DNA from: Emydura subglobosa
Taxonomy: Eukaryota > Chordata > Testudines > Chelidae
DNA: 64,000 nt
Direction: 5' to 3'
Assembly: GCA_007922225.1 (NCBI GenBank)
Contig: ML679969.1
Location: forward strand, 21,041,769-21,105,768
Every line of letters begins with the position of its first letter. The stretch's first letter is position 1. A program made the translations under genes and the position numbers. Shown in pieces: positions 1-33,599 of this stretch. The notes under the pieces are model-generated. The model had not been told where the DNA came from. It did no database searches and worked only from the letters and a program-made list of their open reading frames with translations.

Positions 1-87
1 TCCCTGCCCTGACATGGTGTGGCCGCCTGCGGGGCCCATTCGTCCTCCCCTCCCTGCCCTGACATGGTGTGGCCGCCTGCAGGGCCT
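1..87. repeat. Minisatellite tail, 50-bp period
   Basis: Bases 1-37 recur at 51-87 with one mismatch, so a 50-bp unit is repeated. The array is cut by the left edge of the window, so its copy number is unknown. It lies in the FCHSD1 intron upstream of the first visible exon. Confidence 0.75.
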
Positions 88-488
88 TTTCATTTGGTGC
101 AAGCTGGTGCTGGTTGTGATGTTACTTTACATGGAGAGAACACTTATCGACTCGGGACTGAACTGAGACTCGGTAGCTCATTACACCTGTGGGCCACAGA
201 ACAGCCATTGTGTGGGAGCTGCTCCCATTCACTGCTAACCTGGAGTCTGGTGGGATGGGTGCCGTGGAGGTGCAAGGCTCCATACCCTTTGACCAGCTCT
301 GATACAGGCAGTCCCCCAGATGCATGGTTAGCTGAGGTCAAGGTGTGGTGTCCCAGTGGCCCTGCAGGGTGGATGGGGAGCTGCGATGAAGCCGTGCTGA
401 ACGAGGAAGGGTGAGGGGCTCTGGGCATGTCCTGTGGCACAGGCTGGGCCATGTGCATGCAGCCACTTACCGTGTGCTCTCCCTGCAG
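88..488 (+). other. FCHSD1 intron, no feature seen
   Basis: GC-rich intron sequence ending in a pyrimidine-rich tract and CAG acceptor at 486-488. The open frames here are not conserved with anything I recognise. Confidence 0.6.
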
Positions 489-22130
<21,642 letters not shown>

Positions 22131-23145
22131 CGCTACCCAACTGCCCTGTACTGGTCCTCTGGCCTCCTCCCTGGCCCAGCCCAGTCCCTTCGGCTGGCAC
22201 AGCACATCACCTGAGCAAAACTGCTGCCACCGACTTCGCCACCCTGGGGGTGCACTGGCTTCTCACTGCTTCAGAGCCTTCTCGCTCCTCCGTGGTCGGC
22301 AGCAGAGAACAGGGGAAAGGCCCACCGCGAGGATGGGTGTGCAGGAGCACACCCCCAGTGCGGCTGAGAGCCAGATCAGCAGCCTGGGCTACCTCTCTGA
22401 GCCCCAGTGGGCTGATGGTTCCGGAGCGCTCTGTGGGAGCATGGTCCCAGGGGAGCACAGAGCACTGCTGAATGCAGCAACAGCATGTTGCCCACTCCCC
22501 AGGCACTGGGGGGGAGGGGCTGAACAGCAGGTCCCCCACCCCTAGGAGACCTGCAGGGGAGGGACAGAGAAGCGCATCTGCAGCCACTTTCACTCCAGGC
22601 AGCCGCTAGTAGGGTGCCCCCCGCCAGGCCAGGAGAGGGAGGCTGGAGAGGAGCTGGGGGCCTGTAGCCAACACTGTCTCCTTCCTTCTTCTGCTGCCCA
22701 TTCCCGTGGTCTCTCAGTTCTGCCAGCCCCCCTGCCCCTGTCAAGTGCTCACTCCAGGGGTAGGAGGGGCCCTGCTGTGGGAATGCAGGGGTTAATCCTG
22801 CTCTTCAGATGCAGAGTATCTAGTGTCCCTAGCGCCCATCCTGCCCCTCCCTTGCTCAGCTGCTGCTAGCTGGCATTTCTGCACATTCCTCCAGGAAGGC
22901 ACCAGGAGCCTGTTCCCGTGAGACCTGCCCCACAGAGCAGGGCTGCAGACGAGTGTGTGGCAGGACTGGCAAAGGCTGCACCAGGTGCCCAGGCTCTGTG
23001 CCCCTCTTCCTGCCGGGCCCAGCAATGGCTGCTTCTGCTGAGCCGCTCTCTGTTCTGGCTGGCCCCTGGGCCTGGGCTGGGGAGGGCAGTGGGGGGAGTG
23101 GCCTTGTCGCTGTGCCCCAATAAACAGAATTCACTCTGCACGTGT
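22131..23145 (+). other. FCHSD1: FCHSD1 3' UTR
   Basis: Roughly 1 kb lies between the stop codon and the poly(A) signal at 23119. Cleavage is expected 10-30 bases after the signal. No obvious repeat or coding sequence interrupts it. Confidence 0.75.
23119..23124 (+). promoter_or_regulatory. FCHSD1: FCHSD1 poly(A) signal AATAAA
   Basis: Canonical AATAAA about 990 bases after the stop codon. It is followed by a TG-containing stretch (CACGTGTGATCA) suitable for the downstream element. Confidence 0.8.
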
Positions 23146-23155
23146 GATCAGCAGC

Positions 23156-23161
23156 TTTAAT
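23156..23161 (-). promoter_or_regulatory. Opposed poly(A) signal ATTAAA, possible ancestral RELL2 3' end
   Basis: Minus-strand ATTAAA (TTTAAT on plus) lies just beyond the FCHSD1 signal, preceded on its own strand by TGTAAATAGACAAGC. FCHSD1 and RELL2 converge, so this could end a RELL2 transcript. The RELL2 coding exon is 27 kb away, however, so this is inference. Confidence 0.4.
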
Positions 23162-24847
23162 GGTTTCAGCTTGTCTATTTACAGTGCAGATAAACACCAA
23201 AGCTGGCCCCCAGCAGCTGGGCTGCATGCTGCCCTGGTCCCAGCTGACACACGACACTACGACACACAGCAATGTAACTATGGGGGATGCTGCTTCAAGC
23301 TGGCTAAGCGCCAGAGCCAGGGTTGGGCCCCTTCTTCCTAGCTAGGCTGGGAAGGGCAGGCTGCCCTGGTCTGCCCTGAGCCTCTGCCCCTCTGCTACAG
23401 GGCTGGGTGAAAGCCATTTCCCAGCCAAGTTCTTCCATGTGGTCTGCCCCTGCCAGGGCGCCCCACAGCCGAACTCTCCCAGGCAGCTCCCATCTGCTTG
23501 TTGGGCAGCAGCGTTGCAATGAGCGACTCAAGAACAGGAGATGGTACCATTGGTTGTGCTGTCCTCGGCTGCAGAACCAGCTCTGCCAGTCCTTGGCTGG
23601 TATTGGTCTGGGTCAGGCCCCTGCCAGAGGTGTGAGCTGTCTGCCTCAGCATGCTCTGTGGGGCCTCACGCACACAGACCCTGCCTGAGCTGCCCCAGGT
23701 GTCTTGCTCTGCATTGCACTTAGCTTTCCAAGCAGGAGATGTGCTCCTGACATGCCTGGGCTTGGCCTTTTGGGGGTACTGCCTCATGCCCAACTCCCAT
23801 AGCAGGCACTAGGCAGGGCGAGAAGTCTTGCCTGTGCCCAGCATTGGCCACACTAACCCTGCTGTGTCCCCTTTGCACTCACCAGCTGTTTCCGAGGGGG
23901 GTGCCTGGCGCTGGGCTGATGGAGATGAGGTTAGTCTTGAAATGGCAGAGGGGCGGAGTGGGCACAGCGATTCCTCCAGGGCCGCTCCAGAACCTCAGAA
24001 TCCCAAGTGACTCAGAAGCACTGGGCCCTGGTCACCCCTTGGGTGGGCGTCTTTAAAGCACCAAGGCTGCGAGGTAGAGCTGGGACCGTCTTTGCCAGGC
24101 TGGAGCCTGGGCTCTATGGCTGAGACTGTCCCTCAAGCACTGGGGGGAAGCACAGGGTGGAGCCTGTCAAAGTGTCATGGCTGGGCTCTCCCTGGCCTGT
24201 GCCCTGCAGCCCCAGTCGGATGGTGGAAGTGGGATTATCTGTACAGCAGCCGGGGCACCCAGCACACTAACACCAGGCTTATGAGGCTGGTGGTTTCCTA
24301 CCAGCGTCAGTTTGGATGGGGGAGCTGAGGGCCAAATGTGGGGTGCTGAGCTGCTGCTGACCCCCAGGTGCTGGGCAGTGCACTCAGGCTGCGGGAGGGC
24401 TGGTGGTGGGTTGGGGGCTGGGAGCCTCAAGTGACTATTGTGGATGGGTAGGAGTCTGGTGCCAAGTACAGTCATTGAAGTGGTGCATCCGTGTGGCGCT
24501 CTGGCCATGCCAAGCGCAGTTGAGCTCTTCTGGGCCAGGGCTCACCTCTACCATTCCCACGTGGGCGCTGCTGGCTCCTTGCCCTAAGCCTCTCTTGGCT
24601 GGCTGCGTCCCTGCTTGGCAGGCCTCGCTCGGCAGAGAGGAGCTGCGAGAGGAGAGAATGAACAGAACCATATCGAGCATCCGCTCCTCCCCGCAGCTGC
24701 CAGCTCGGCACAGCCACTGGCCCTTCACAAGCTGGAGCCTGCGGTTCTGCTGCTCTGGCTGGCGCTGGTTAAAGCTGTCACCTGAGAAACCAGAAGAGGC
24801 AGGACTGGCCTGGGCCTAGCTCTGGGGTGAGTGGGGAGCCCCCAGCA
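23162..24847. other. Intergenic, no clear gene
   Basis: GC-rich, largely repeat-poor sequence beside the FCHSD1 end. A minus-strand frame of 132 codons spans 23395-23793, and GTGAGT reads on the minus strand near 23872-23877. Neither could be tied to a known protein. Confidence 0.4.
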
Positions 24848-25170
24848 TAGGGTTGCCAACTTTCCAACTTCTGAAAACTGGATCCTCCCCCTGCTCCCTC
24901 CTCTTCCCCTTCTCTGGATCCTCCAGCCCTCCCCACCCGCCAGCTGGGCTCCTTCTGCTCCCAGGCTGGGAGCTGCAGCCTGACACAACCTGCCTGCCCA
25001 CGAGATGCAGGTAGGAGGCGGCCTCGGCTGAGCAGGGGCTGGTGGAAGTTGATGACCCTGCTCCTCCCCTGCCCTGCCTGTGCTAACTGGACTTTTGGTG
25101 TCCGGTCAGTATTTCTCACTGGACACTGGACAGGGCCCTTTAAAACCAGACACCTGACATGGCAACCCTA
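24848..25170. mobile_element. TIR-bearing non-autonomous DNA element
   Basis: The unit is bounded by TAGGGTTGCCA on the left and its reverse complement TGGCAACCCTA on the right. The outer TA pairs could be a TA target duplication. The interior holds no transposase frame. The superfamily is uncertain. Confidence 0.6.
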
Positions 25171-26779
25171 GGGGGTTCCTGGCCTTTGCCAGCTGGCTGC
25201 TTCCTAATCCTGGATTCATGCCCTCCCCAACCTTGGCAATCGCTGCCACCTCAAGGTAGTGAAATTCCTGCCTCCTGTTGGTGCTGGGCCAGGTGCGTTA
25301 GCTGTGAGGCCCAACTATGGCACCCTTCATCTAGGCGCTTGTCTTGCCCTTCAGTTGGTAGGGCAGCTGCTCTATCACAGAGGATGGGTGAGCAAAGCTG
25401 GGCTAGGATCTGGCCCTTGCTGACCCATTTCAGGGCACCCCTCCTCCCCCCAGGCAGTGCACTTCGAGCATGTTGACGCTTTTCCGTGGAGGCCTAGATC
25501 CCACCAAGTTGCTGTAGTTCAGAAGCAGGACCTTGTAGCTCCCAGGCCTGCTTTTCACGGTGCAAACACCAGTACCGCTGCTGGCTCCACCAAAAACCTG
25601 TGGGTAGGGGTTAGGGGAAGTCCCAAGGGCATAGCACACACAGGAGGGATAGGAATCCGCGGGTGTGGCGTGCCTGCAGTTGGAGGTAATCTCTGGAGGC
25701 AGGGATGGAAGAGAACAGGACCAATGGAGAACATAAGGGGAAGGGCCAGCAGGCACAGTGACCCAGATCCTGAGCAGTGTCTAGGCTCCTGCATTGAAAG
25801 GATGTCCCCATGAAGTGGGGTCTCCAGGTGAGGGAGGTTCCTGTCTGCTCAGTAATTTCATTTAGGCTTGACCGCCCGCATGCTGGCATTCCCCAGTGCT
25901 TGCTCTCTCCCTTGCCCTGCCACGCACAGGCAGACTGGGATCCCGTGCAGAAGCCTGTCAGATGGCTATGGGTGGGTGGATGCTATGGGAATGGTGAGGA
26001 AGGTGACTGACAGTGTGAAGGCAGAGACGCTCCTCATCTGCCTCTGCAGTCTTAGCCCAAAACATACACACCCCCACTGTGCCCACCAAGCCGCCCATTC
26101 TTGTTCAGGGCACCCCGCTGCTGGGCCTGGCCTGAGTCGCTGAGCTCATGGGTCCCTTCTGCCCTAATCTTATCGGTTCAGATGCCTCAACTGCAAGGAG
26201 ACAGGGATGTTAAAGGGACAAGGACCCACAGCCCACTGCTGGCAACTTGCTGGCCTTCAACTGCACTGATTCCTCTGTCTCTATAATGCACTTCTCTATT
26301 GGCTTCCAGCCAGAGGGATCCCAGGATCTTTGGTTATGGCTTCCTCCCCTCCCCAGCACTTCACCTGCCACCAGAGGCGTAGCCAGAACTGATTTTTTGG
26401 TGGGGCCTGTGGTTGATTTTTTGGCAGGGCAGGTGGGCACAAGCCTTGTGGCACAAGTAAAATAGAAGCTGATAAAAATGCGGGATGAATTGCTTAAAAT
26501 CTGATTGGGTGGGCCGGCTTTCAAAGAACTGCAGCTGCCTCTGGAGTGGAACACAGCAGCCTAGCACGGGCAGGGGAGAATGTTGTGTCTGGCTGAAAAT
26601 GCAGCGGCAAGTCTAGAGAAACAGAATGTAACTATGCAAGATGGAAGCCAGCCAGCAACTGAAGCTGATTTTCCTACACCTCAGAAAAGTACAAGGGCTT
26701 TATCTTGGCTTTATACCAGCCCATTATAGCTACCCTAGGGCACAGGGGTCAATGCAGCCTGAGGGAGGTGTGTGCCCAC
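25171..26779. other. Intergenic, no clear gene
   Basis: Nothing coding was recognised. A segment near 26375-26500 repeats a GATTTTTTGG motif and resembles old repeat sequence. A short tRNA-like stretch near 25330-25390 is treated under rejected items. Confidence 0.4.
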
Positions 26780-27075
26780 TGAGGCCATGTCTATACTGAC
26801 AGTGGCAAATTCGCCGCCACCAGATCGATCTTTCTGGATCGATTGAGCAGTCAGTGTAGACCTGGTCAATCGATCAGGAAGTCGACACTGGTAAACCACC
26901 CCCTCAAGTAGCGTAGCGCTGCGTCGACGGGAACAGCAGTGCAGTGTAGACAGCGCGCAGAAGGGAAGCAGCGCAGTCAACGTGAGTTACACATGCTACT
27001 CTGCATAGTTTGCGTAACTCCTGTCGACTGCTGCCAAATCGCCAGGTGAGTGTGGACCAGGGATGAGTCATCAAT
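26780..27075. mobile_element. MITE-like repeat
   Basis: The unit starts GAGGCCATGTCTATACT and ends with a loosely complementary AGTGTGGACCAGGGATGAG. The interior is rich in TCGA and CGATC motifs and GTAGAC repeats. This style is common in turtle non-autonomous DNA transposons. Boundaries and family are approximate. Confidence 0.5.
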
Positions 27076-27227
27076 TCCATTTCTTGCAGCACCTGGGAAT
27101 TCCTTAGCTGTCTCTTACTCAGATATTTGCAGGCTCGCGCCTGTTAGCTTGTGACATCAGTGAGAATCACAACCTGAGACAGTGTTGCTGCCAGTCAGAG
27201 TTAAATCCCTTCTCCCTGACACGTGTC

Positions 27228-27281
27228 CACACACACACACACACACACACTCTCCCACTCTCTCCCTCTCTCTCTCTCTGC
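27228..27281. repeat. (CA)n followed by (TC)n microsatellite
   Basis: An uninterrupted CA run is followed by a slightly interrupted TC run. Confidence 0.9.
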
Positions 27282-27904
27282 TTTGGTTCCTGCTGTCTTT
27301 AGCTGGAAAGTGGCACTTACGTCATACAGTCACTCCTGGGTCCTGCACCGCAGAGCTGTGCTCCTGAGGGAGAGGAAGAAAGAAGCATGAGAGACAAAAA
27401 CACAGAGAGGTTTGTGGCTCGCTCGTCAAAGCGGCAGTGTGTGGGGGAGGTGCTGCAGGTCAGACTGGGGTGCACTGGGAGAGCTACACAGGGACCCCTA
27501 GCTGGGAACAGGGTTTGTCAAGATTCAGGTGCAGTGGTGGAGCTGCATGAGGCCTGCTGTGATAAATTTGCCCACAAATTTACAAGCTCAACTGTGACCA
27601 GTGAGTGAAAGTGCATAAAGGGTCGCACTGACCCATAACAATGAATGTTGATGGGAAAAGGTGCCAAAGTGAGACACAAAAAAAACCTAAGTAATTCCCA
27701 ACAAAGAGGCTTCCTGCTATAACTCAAGCACTGTGCTAGGATCATGCCTGTTAAACAAGAGGCATGTGGGATTGGAAAGCAATTAACCAAAGTTGGTGTG
27801 TCAGAAATTAGGCCTAACTAGTGACCAAAATAAGGAGGAGACGGGCTATTCCACCCACAACTCTGCTTTGAGGTTCTCACAAGAGCAGACTTTGGTGGGG
27901 GAAA
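27282..27904. other. Intergenic, unassigned
   Basis: No exon or clear element border was seen in this stretch. Confidence 0.4.
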
Positions 27905-29062
27905 AGGAAGAAGCTGTTTGACAACTTTAGCAAAGCTTCTGATACAGTCTCCCACAGTATTCTTGCCAGCAAGTTACAGAAGTATGGGTTAGGTGAATGG
28001 ACTATAAGGTGAGCAGAAAGTTGGCTAGATCATCGAGCTCAATGGGTAGTGATCAATTGCTCGATGTCTAGTTGACAGCGAGTATCAAGCAGAGAGCCCC
28101 AGGGGTTGGTCCAGGGCTGGTTTTATTCAACATCTTCATTAATGATCTGAAAGATGGTGGCTTGCACCCTCTGCAAGTTTGCAGATGATGCTAAGCTGTG
28201 GCAGTGGTAGATACGTTGGAGGGCAGGGATAGGATACAGAGTGACCTAGACAAATTAGAGGATTGGGCCAAAAGAAATCTGATGAGGTTCAACAAGGACA
28301 AGTGCAGAGTCGATCACTTAGGACGGAAGAATCCCATGCTCAGCTACAGACTGGGGACCGACAGGCTAGGCAGGAGTTCTGCAGAAAAGGACCCGTGAGT
28401 TACAGTGGACAAGAAGCTGGATATGAGGCAACAGTGTGCCTTTATTGCCAAAAAGATTAACGGCATACTGGGCTGCATTAGTAGGAGCATTGCCAACAGA
28501 TCGAGGAAAGTAGTTATGCACTATTTGGCACTAGTAAGACCACATTTGGAGCATTGTGTCCAGTTCCACCCCCCCACACACACACTACAGGAAGGATGTG
28601 GACAAATGGAGAGAGTCCAGCAAAGGGCAACAAAAATGATTAGGGGGCTGGAGCACATGACTTCTGAGGAGCAGCTGAGGGAACTAGGTTTGTTTAGCCT
28701 GCAGAAGAGAAGAATGGGGGGGGATTTGATGGCAGTCTTTAACTACCTGAAAGGGGGTTCCAGGGAGGATGGAGCTAGGCTGTTCTCAATGGTAGTAGAT
28801 GACAGAACAAGGAGCAATGGTCTCAAGTGGGGGAGGTCTAGGTTGGATATTAGGAAAAAGTTTTTCTCGAGGAGGGTGGTGAAGCACTGGAATGGGTTAC
28901 CTAAGGAGGTGGTGAAATCTCGCTCCTTAGAGGTTTTTAAGGCGCGGCTTGACAAATCCCTGGCTGGGATGATTTAGTTGGGGTTGGTCCTGCTTTGAGC
29001 AGGTGGTTGGACTAGTTGATGTCCTGAGGGCCTTTCCAACCCTAATTGTCTGTGATTCTATA
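27905..29062 (+). mobile_element. CR1 LINE, 5'-truncated, sense
   Basis: The fragment enters inside the reverse transcriptase (a decayed FSKAFDTV-type motif near 27925 and FADD-type near 28180). It runs through the C-terminal ORF2 region to the typical CR1 tail (GGTTGGACTAG, then TGTGATTCTA). A 190-codon frame at 28405-28977 remains open and carries [26 protein letters not shown] and FNYLKGGSREDGARLFS. Upstream frames are broken, so it cannot move on its own. It encodes no host function. Confidence 0.93.
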
Positions 29063-29577
29063 ACTGCTGGCTGGGAGGACAGGAAAGGAGCCACCATCTC
29101 AAAATCTCCTGGGACACTGGGCTCGACCCTAATGCTGCTGGGCATTTGTCCTGCCTAGACTGGACCAGCGAGAGCAACCCTCATGACATCACCACCTCCA
29201 CCAGCTAAATCCTAGCCACCATCTGGGACGTGAGACTTTGTCACTCACACACACTTCGTGGGTCCTTTTCCTTCCGCACCTTATTTCTTCACTTTCCTCT
29301 CTCTCTATTCGCCATCTGGTTAATAAAAGTCTAGCTCGATCAGCCAAGCCTGTATATTTTGCAATGCTGCTGAGAAGCTGCAACCAGAAAGAAGCAGCTA
29401 AAAACAATGCTCTAAACAGCCTGATACTGGCAAGAGTGCCAAGTCTCAGAGAGGCTGATCAGACTGTGCAATGGGCCTGTGTTTCTCCAGCAGCGAGGTT
29501 GCAAATGAAAGTCAACACCAGAGCCAGAAACTGCATTTTCCTGTCTTTGCTGTTTGCCTCTCCCCTGCAGTGTGTGT
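29063..29577. other. Intergenic, possible LTR-derived sequence
   Basis: AATAAA at 29322-29327 follows a pyrimidine-rich stretch, reminiscent of an LTR U3-R region. No ends were found. Confidence 0.3.
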
Positions 29578-30540
29578 CTGTGTGACAGAATACACCCCTG
29601 TGTTCACACACTATTGTACTAATCTTTGCAAGGTATTCTTTTACAACTCATAATTTGCTGGTCAGTATTGTCCTGGTAAAATATGTGTGGCAACATTGCA
29701 TGTGATATTATAAGATTTCCCTGTGTGATGTTATTAACAGACATTCCAACCACACAGCTCTGCTTCATTTGCATCTAAGCGATAAATAGAGTCATCAAGA
29801 AGAAAGGGAAGACAAAGGAAGTTCAAAAAAGTGAAAAAAGCAGCAGGGAACATCCTTCCACATAGATGCTTTGGCTCCTGGTTCTCATTTGGAAAATGTT
29901 TTTCAAGAGGGGGACTAAATCTATAAAAAGAAGGGATAGTCACCTCAAGGGTTTCTCCCCCTGCCTATCACATTCACTGCTTCTGAGGAGAAAAAGGAAG
30001 CAGCTGATGAACTCTAGGGAAGAGGTTGTGACCTAAGGTGTTTGGTTGGTAAGACTGCTAACAGCATGTGGTGAGAAAACTTTGCTTTGAATCGAATGTA
30101 GGTAGTTAAGTGAGGCATCAATAAGCATTATATCTTTATTTTTCTTGTAACCATTGCTGACTTTTATGCCTCATCACTTGTATTCACTTAAAATCTCTCT
30201 CTTTGTGGTTGTTAAATTTGTTTTATTGTTTTATCTAATCCAGCATACTCAAGATGAAGTGTCTGGGTAACTCCATTTGGGGTCACAAGATATGTGCATA
30301 TTATTCCCTTAAAGGAATAACAGACTGATTATAGTTGCACTGTCTAGGAGAGGGCTGGGCAGTACAGGACATGTTTCTGGGGGAAAATCTGGGCCCGGGA
30401 GTGTGTTGGGGTCACCCTGTGTAATCGTTAAGGCTGGCTGCTTGCAGCACACACAGACATAGCTGGCAGTGACTGACAAGCTGGAGGCTGCAAGGCAGTG
30501 TAAAGGGCATCCCAAGTTAGAGGCAGGGGTGACCCTGCTA
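29578..30540 (+). mobile_element. Probable LTR-derived interspersed repeat, sense
   Basis: An AT-rich block starts TGTGTGACAGAATACACC and includes a TTTGTTTTATTGTTTTATC stretch and a GTGTCTGGGTAACTCC segment. I recall such blocks as common turtle LTR-type repeats. No target duplication was identified, so class and limits are tentative. Confidence 0.4.
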
Positions 30541-32022
30541 CTCATTGGCCTGGATTGTGCCCTGCTATGGCGATTTGTCTCGTCCTGTTTTTTAGAAATG
30601 GAATTGGACTTTAACAATGCCAGCTCCAGCCCATCTCGACGGACTTCTTCTCTTGGCCCCCAAAAGGACAGTTATTCCCATTTTAAAAGACGGCCACATG
30701 GGGGGAGTTTCCTTCTAGTCTCCAGTTAACAGGGAAGAGAACAAGGGACATGGTTAAAATGACAGTCTTACTTAACGCTCTCCATTTCAGCTGCTTTAGC
30801 TGTTTTCCTTCATTGCCGTCTCTCCACTAGACGGTTAACAGCCTGTTTAATGGTGTGTTCGTCACGGCATGAAGCAGGCTGAGGTCTCTGGGTGGCAAAC
30901 CCGAACCCTGGTTTAATCCTGTTTAGTGCTGGACAGTGACTGGGTCACGTTAACCCCTTTGACTCTTTGGGCCCATGTATTCCATTGAAATGACTTTGCA
31001 TGAGCACTGCCCTGGTTGCGGGAGACTGTCGGTCAAGGTGAGGAGCAAATGAAGCAAGGAGCAAGGTGACAAATGAACAATAGTGCTTCGACCATCCCAA
31101 CAATCTTCCATCAGAAAATCTCAAAGGGCTTTACAAAGAGCAGCTAATGATTCCTCCCAGCACCCGGGTGAGATCAATAAGGGAGTGTGAAGTCACAGCA
31201 GCGACGTCACCATTGGTTTGGAGAGAGTTTCTAGCTTTGACTCAAGCTCCTTGTCAGTGTCCTCTGGGTCAACACTGTGCGCGCTGTGCTTACCCGTGGC
31301 GAAGCACCGGGGGACGTGGCACACTGAGTGGGAGCCACGTGACTGAAAATTAGTGCCAGGCATTGAAAAGCCATTCAGATATTGGCCCTATTTGAAAAAT
31401 GGCTTGGGCTAACGTTCGCAAATTCATCTCACACATATGCCCCGGGGGGCCTAGCACAGAGGTCAAGGTGAATAGCCTCATACGGTGTCTAATCTGCATA
31501 GGGTCATAGTCACCTCTCTGCAGGAAATGCTGCAGGTTTGCACCCATTGATTTTCCTTTGTTGTTCCCTGAGGTCTGCAGGAGCTCCAGGCCATTTGCAC
31601 AGAGGCACTGTGCCTCTGTGCTGCTTCCCAGCTTAATGGGCACCTCCTGCCAGAGCCCCATGCACCAGCAGTTTCCTAAGGAGGCAGGGTTCACACAGGA
31701 GTATGGGACAGTGGGTGAGTTAAGCTGATGGGGTCAGCAATAATCTATCTGCGAAAGGCATAGGAGTGCAGAAAGCCCCAGAAAGCCCTCCCTCCTGGCC
31801 CCAGATCCCCTCTCACCCCTGACTCTGGAGTCCCCCTAAAGTGGCTCCTGTGGGGTATAAAGAGGAGAAGTGATGCGGTAGACAGGGCACTCCACCCTTC
31901 CATGTGCCCTAGGGGGTATGGTCCTTAGTTATTTCCTCATGGTGATATCAGCTTTGTAGACACCTTGAGCTTGGTGGTTGCTGCTGGATGGCATCACAGC
32001 CCAGTAGTACCACCAGGGAAGC
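30541..32022. other. Intergenic, mostly unassigned
   Basis: Apart from the short repeat at 30906-30987, nothing coding or repetitive was recognised up to the 5' LTR of the Gypsy element. Confidence 0.4.
30906..30987 (-). repeat. Short dispersed repeat, copy 2 (inverted)
   Basis: Reverse complement of the stretch at 6111-6190, nearly identical over about 75 bp. Flanks are unrelated. Confidence 0.75.
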
Positions 32023-32227
32023 TGTAGAGATATACTTGTAGAAAATTGTGATTTAGAGATGCTCCCTAGCATGGGACAGTGTTGTGTGAATTGGGAGATG
32101 TGCCCTACATCAGCTCTAACATGGCTGCTCCCAGCTGCACTCCTCTGAGTCACTCCCATTGTGTTATTAAAGTTCTATTCCTTCCTCATTCAATAGTTTG
32201 TTCTTAAGGAGCCCTCAAGATCATTAC
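32023..32227 (+). repeat. 5' LTR of the Gypsy element
   Basis: The 205-bp LTR begins TGTAGAGATA and ends GATCATTACA. It is very similar to 39305-39498 except for an 11-base length difference and scattered substitutions. ATTAAA near 32166 may serve as its poly(A) signal. Confidence 0.92.
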
Positions 32228-32245
32228 ATGGTGTCAGTAATGGTG
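32228..32245 (+). other. Putative primer-binding site
   Basis: TGGTGTCAG begins directly after the 5' LTR. TGG is the complement of a tRNA CCA end, as expected for an LTR element. The tRNA was not identified. Confidence 0.55.
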
Positions 32246-33140
32246 AATGAGTTTGGAAACTACAAGGATATGGAGGAGAACTCCTGTTTCTGCAACTGAA
32301 AGCACAGACAAACAAAGGGCATACCTGAAAGCACAGACAAACAGCCTTCAGCGAGTAAGTGAAAGCACAACTCTAAGAATGGATGTTTTACAGCCTCCTT
32401 CCAGTCTGCAAATGTCAGGCAATGTTGCAGGAAACTGGATAAAGTTTAAGCAGTGATTTCTTTTGTATTTGTCTGCCATTGGGGCACAAGACAAAGATGC
32501 AAACCTAAAATCATCTAGATTTTTACATGTTGCTGGGGAGGCGGCACTGAATGTATATAATAATTTTGAGTTTGAGGAAGCTGAAACCAAGAAGTTAAAT
32601 ATAATACTGACTAAATACATGCCAAAAATGAATATCACTTTTGTGAGACATAGATTTTTTTACATGCATGCAAAAACCAGATGACACTATAGAGCAATAT
32701 GTCACAGAATTAAGGAAACTCAGTTAAAACCTGTAACTTTGGTGGCTTGACAGAGTCTCTGATCACAAACAGACTCATTTGCGGCATAGAAACAATGTGT
32801 TAAGAAAGAGATTGCTCCAGGAGAGGGAGTTAATTTTGAACAAAGCTCTCCAAGTATGCAGAGCCAAGGAAACAGTAAAAACACAAGTAAAACAGCTGAA
32901 TTCACCAGAAGGGGGCATCCATGCACTAAGGAAAGCAGCATATAGCCAGAGTGTCTCAAATCACAATGTGGAACCAATCCCTGCTAAAGAGAAGACTGAG
33001 TCTAGACAATTATGTGGCAAGTGTGGATCACGGCATGGCCCCAGTGTTTTGCCTATGGGAAACTCTGTCATAACTGCAGGAATCGTAATCATTTTGCAAA
33101 CTGCTGCAGATCCCAAAGGCAGAAGAGTCAAATGCTTTTA
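32230..33140 (+). pseudogene. Gypsy gag-like remnant
   Basis: Broken frames include a capsid-like stretch (LHVAGEAALNVYNNF near 32525) and a CGKCGSRHG start of a zinc-knuckle-like motif near 33020, after which the frame shifts. Several in-frame stops separate the pieces. Confidence 0.7.
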
Positions 33141-33189
33141 GTTACTGACAATGTGACTTAGGAGTTTTTTGTAGATGTACTGGGATCAA

Positions 33190-33390
33190 GCAAGCCTGGT
33201 GAGAGGGACTGGATACTGTCTCTGACAGTGAATGGAACACTCATTCCACTGAAACTGGACACAGGAGCTCAGGTCAATATTCTATCTGCATGAGATTATG
33301 AGAGACTGAAAATAAGACCTCAAATGGGACCAACAAACTTAAAAGAAACTGGTTATTCTGGAACAAATATACCAGTGCAGGGGCAATGCT
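33190..33390 (+). pseudogene. Gypsy protease remnant
   Basis: The LDTGAQV active-site motif of retroviral-type aspartic proteases is visible at about 33256-33276. A stop codon follows shortly after. Confidence 0.75.
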
Positions 33391-33599
33391 TTGCTAGCGT
33401 TAACCAATAAAAACACCATATACAGGCTCCTTTTCATTGTAGTGCCACAGGTGGTGACACCAATTTTGAGCCTTGCTGCATGTGAGAAACTCAATCTGGT
33501 AAAAAGGGTGCAAGACTGTACTGCACCTGGCTATGAGGCAGTCTTTCAGGAATATCAGACCTATTCCAGGGATTGGGTTGCTTGCAGGATGAACATACA

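Noticed and set aside
23395..23793. 132-codon minus-strand frame downstream of FCHSD1, considered as a RELL2 terminal exon
   Set aside because: No convincing match to the RELL2 C terminus, and no acceptor with the right phase could be defended.
25330..25390. tRNA-like stretch (CAGTTGGTAGGGCAGCTGCTC)
   Set aside because: It resembles a D-arm and A box, but no acceptor stem, B box or full cloverleaf could be drawn.
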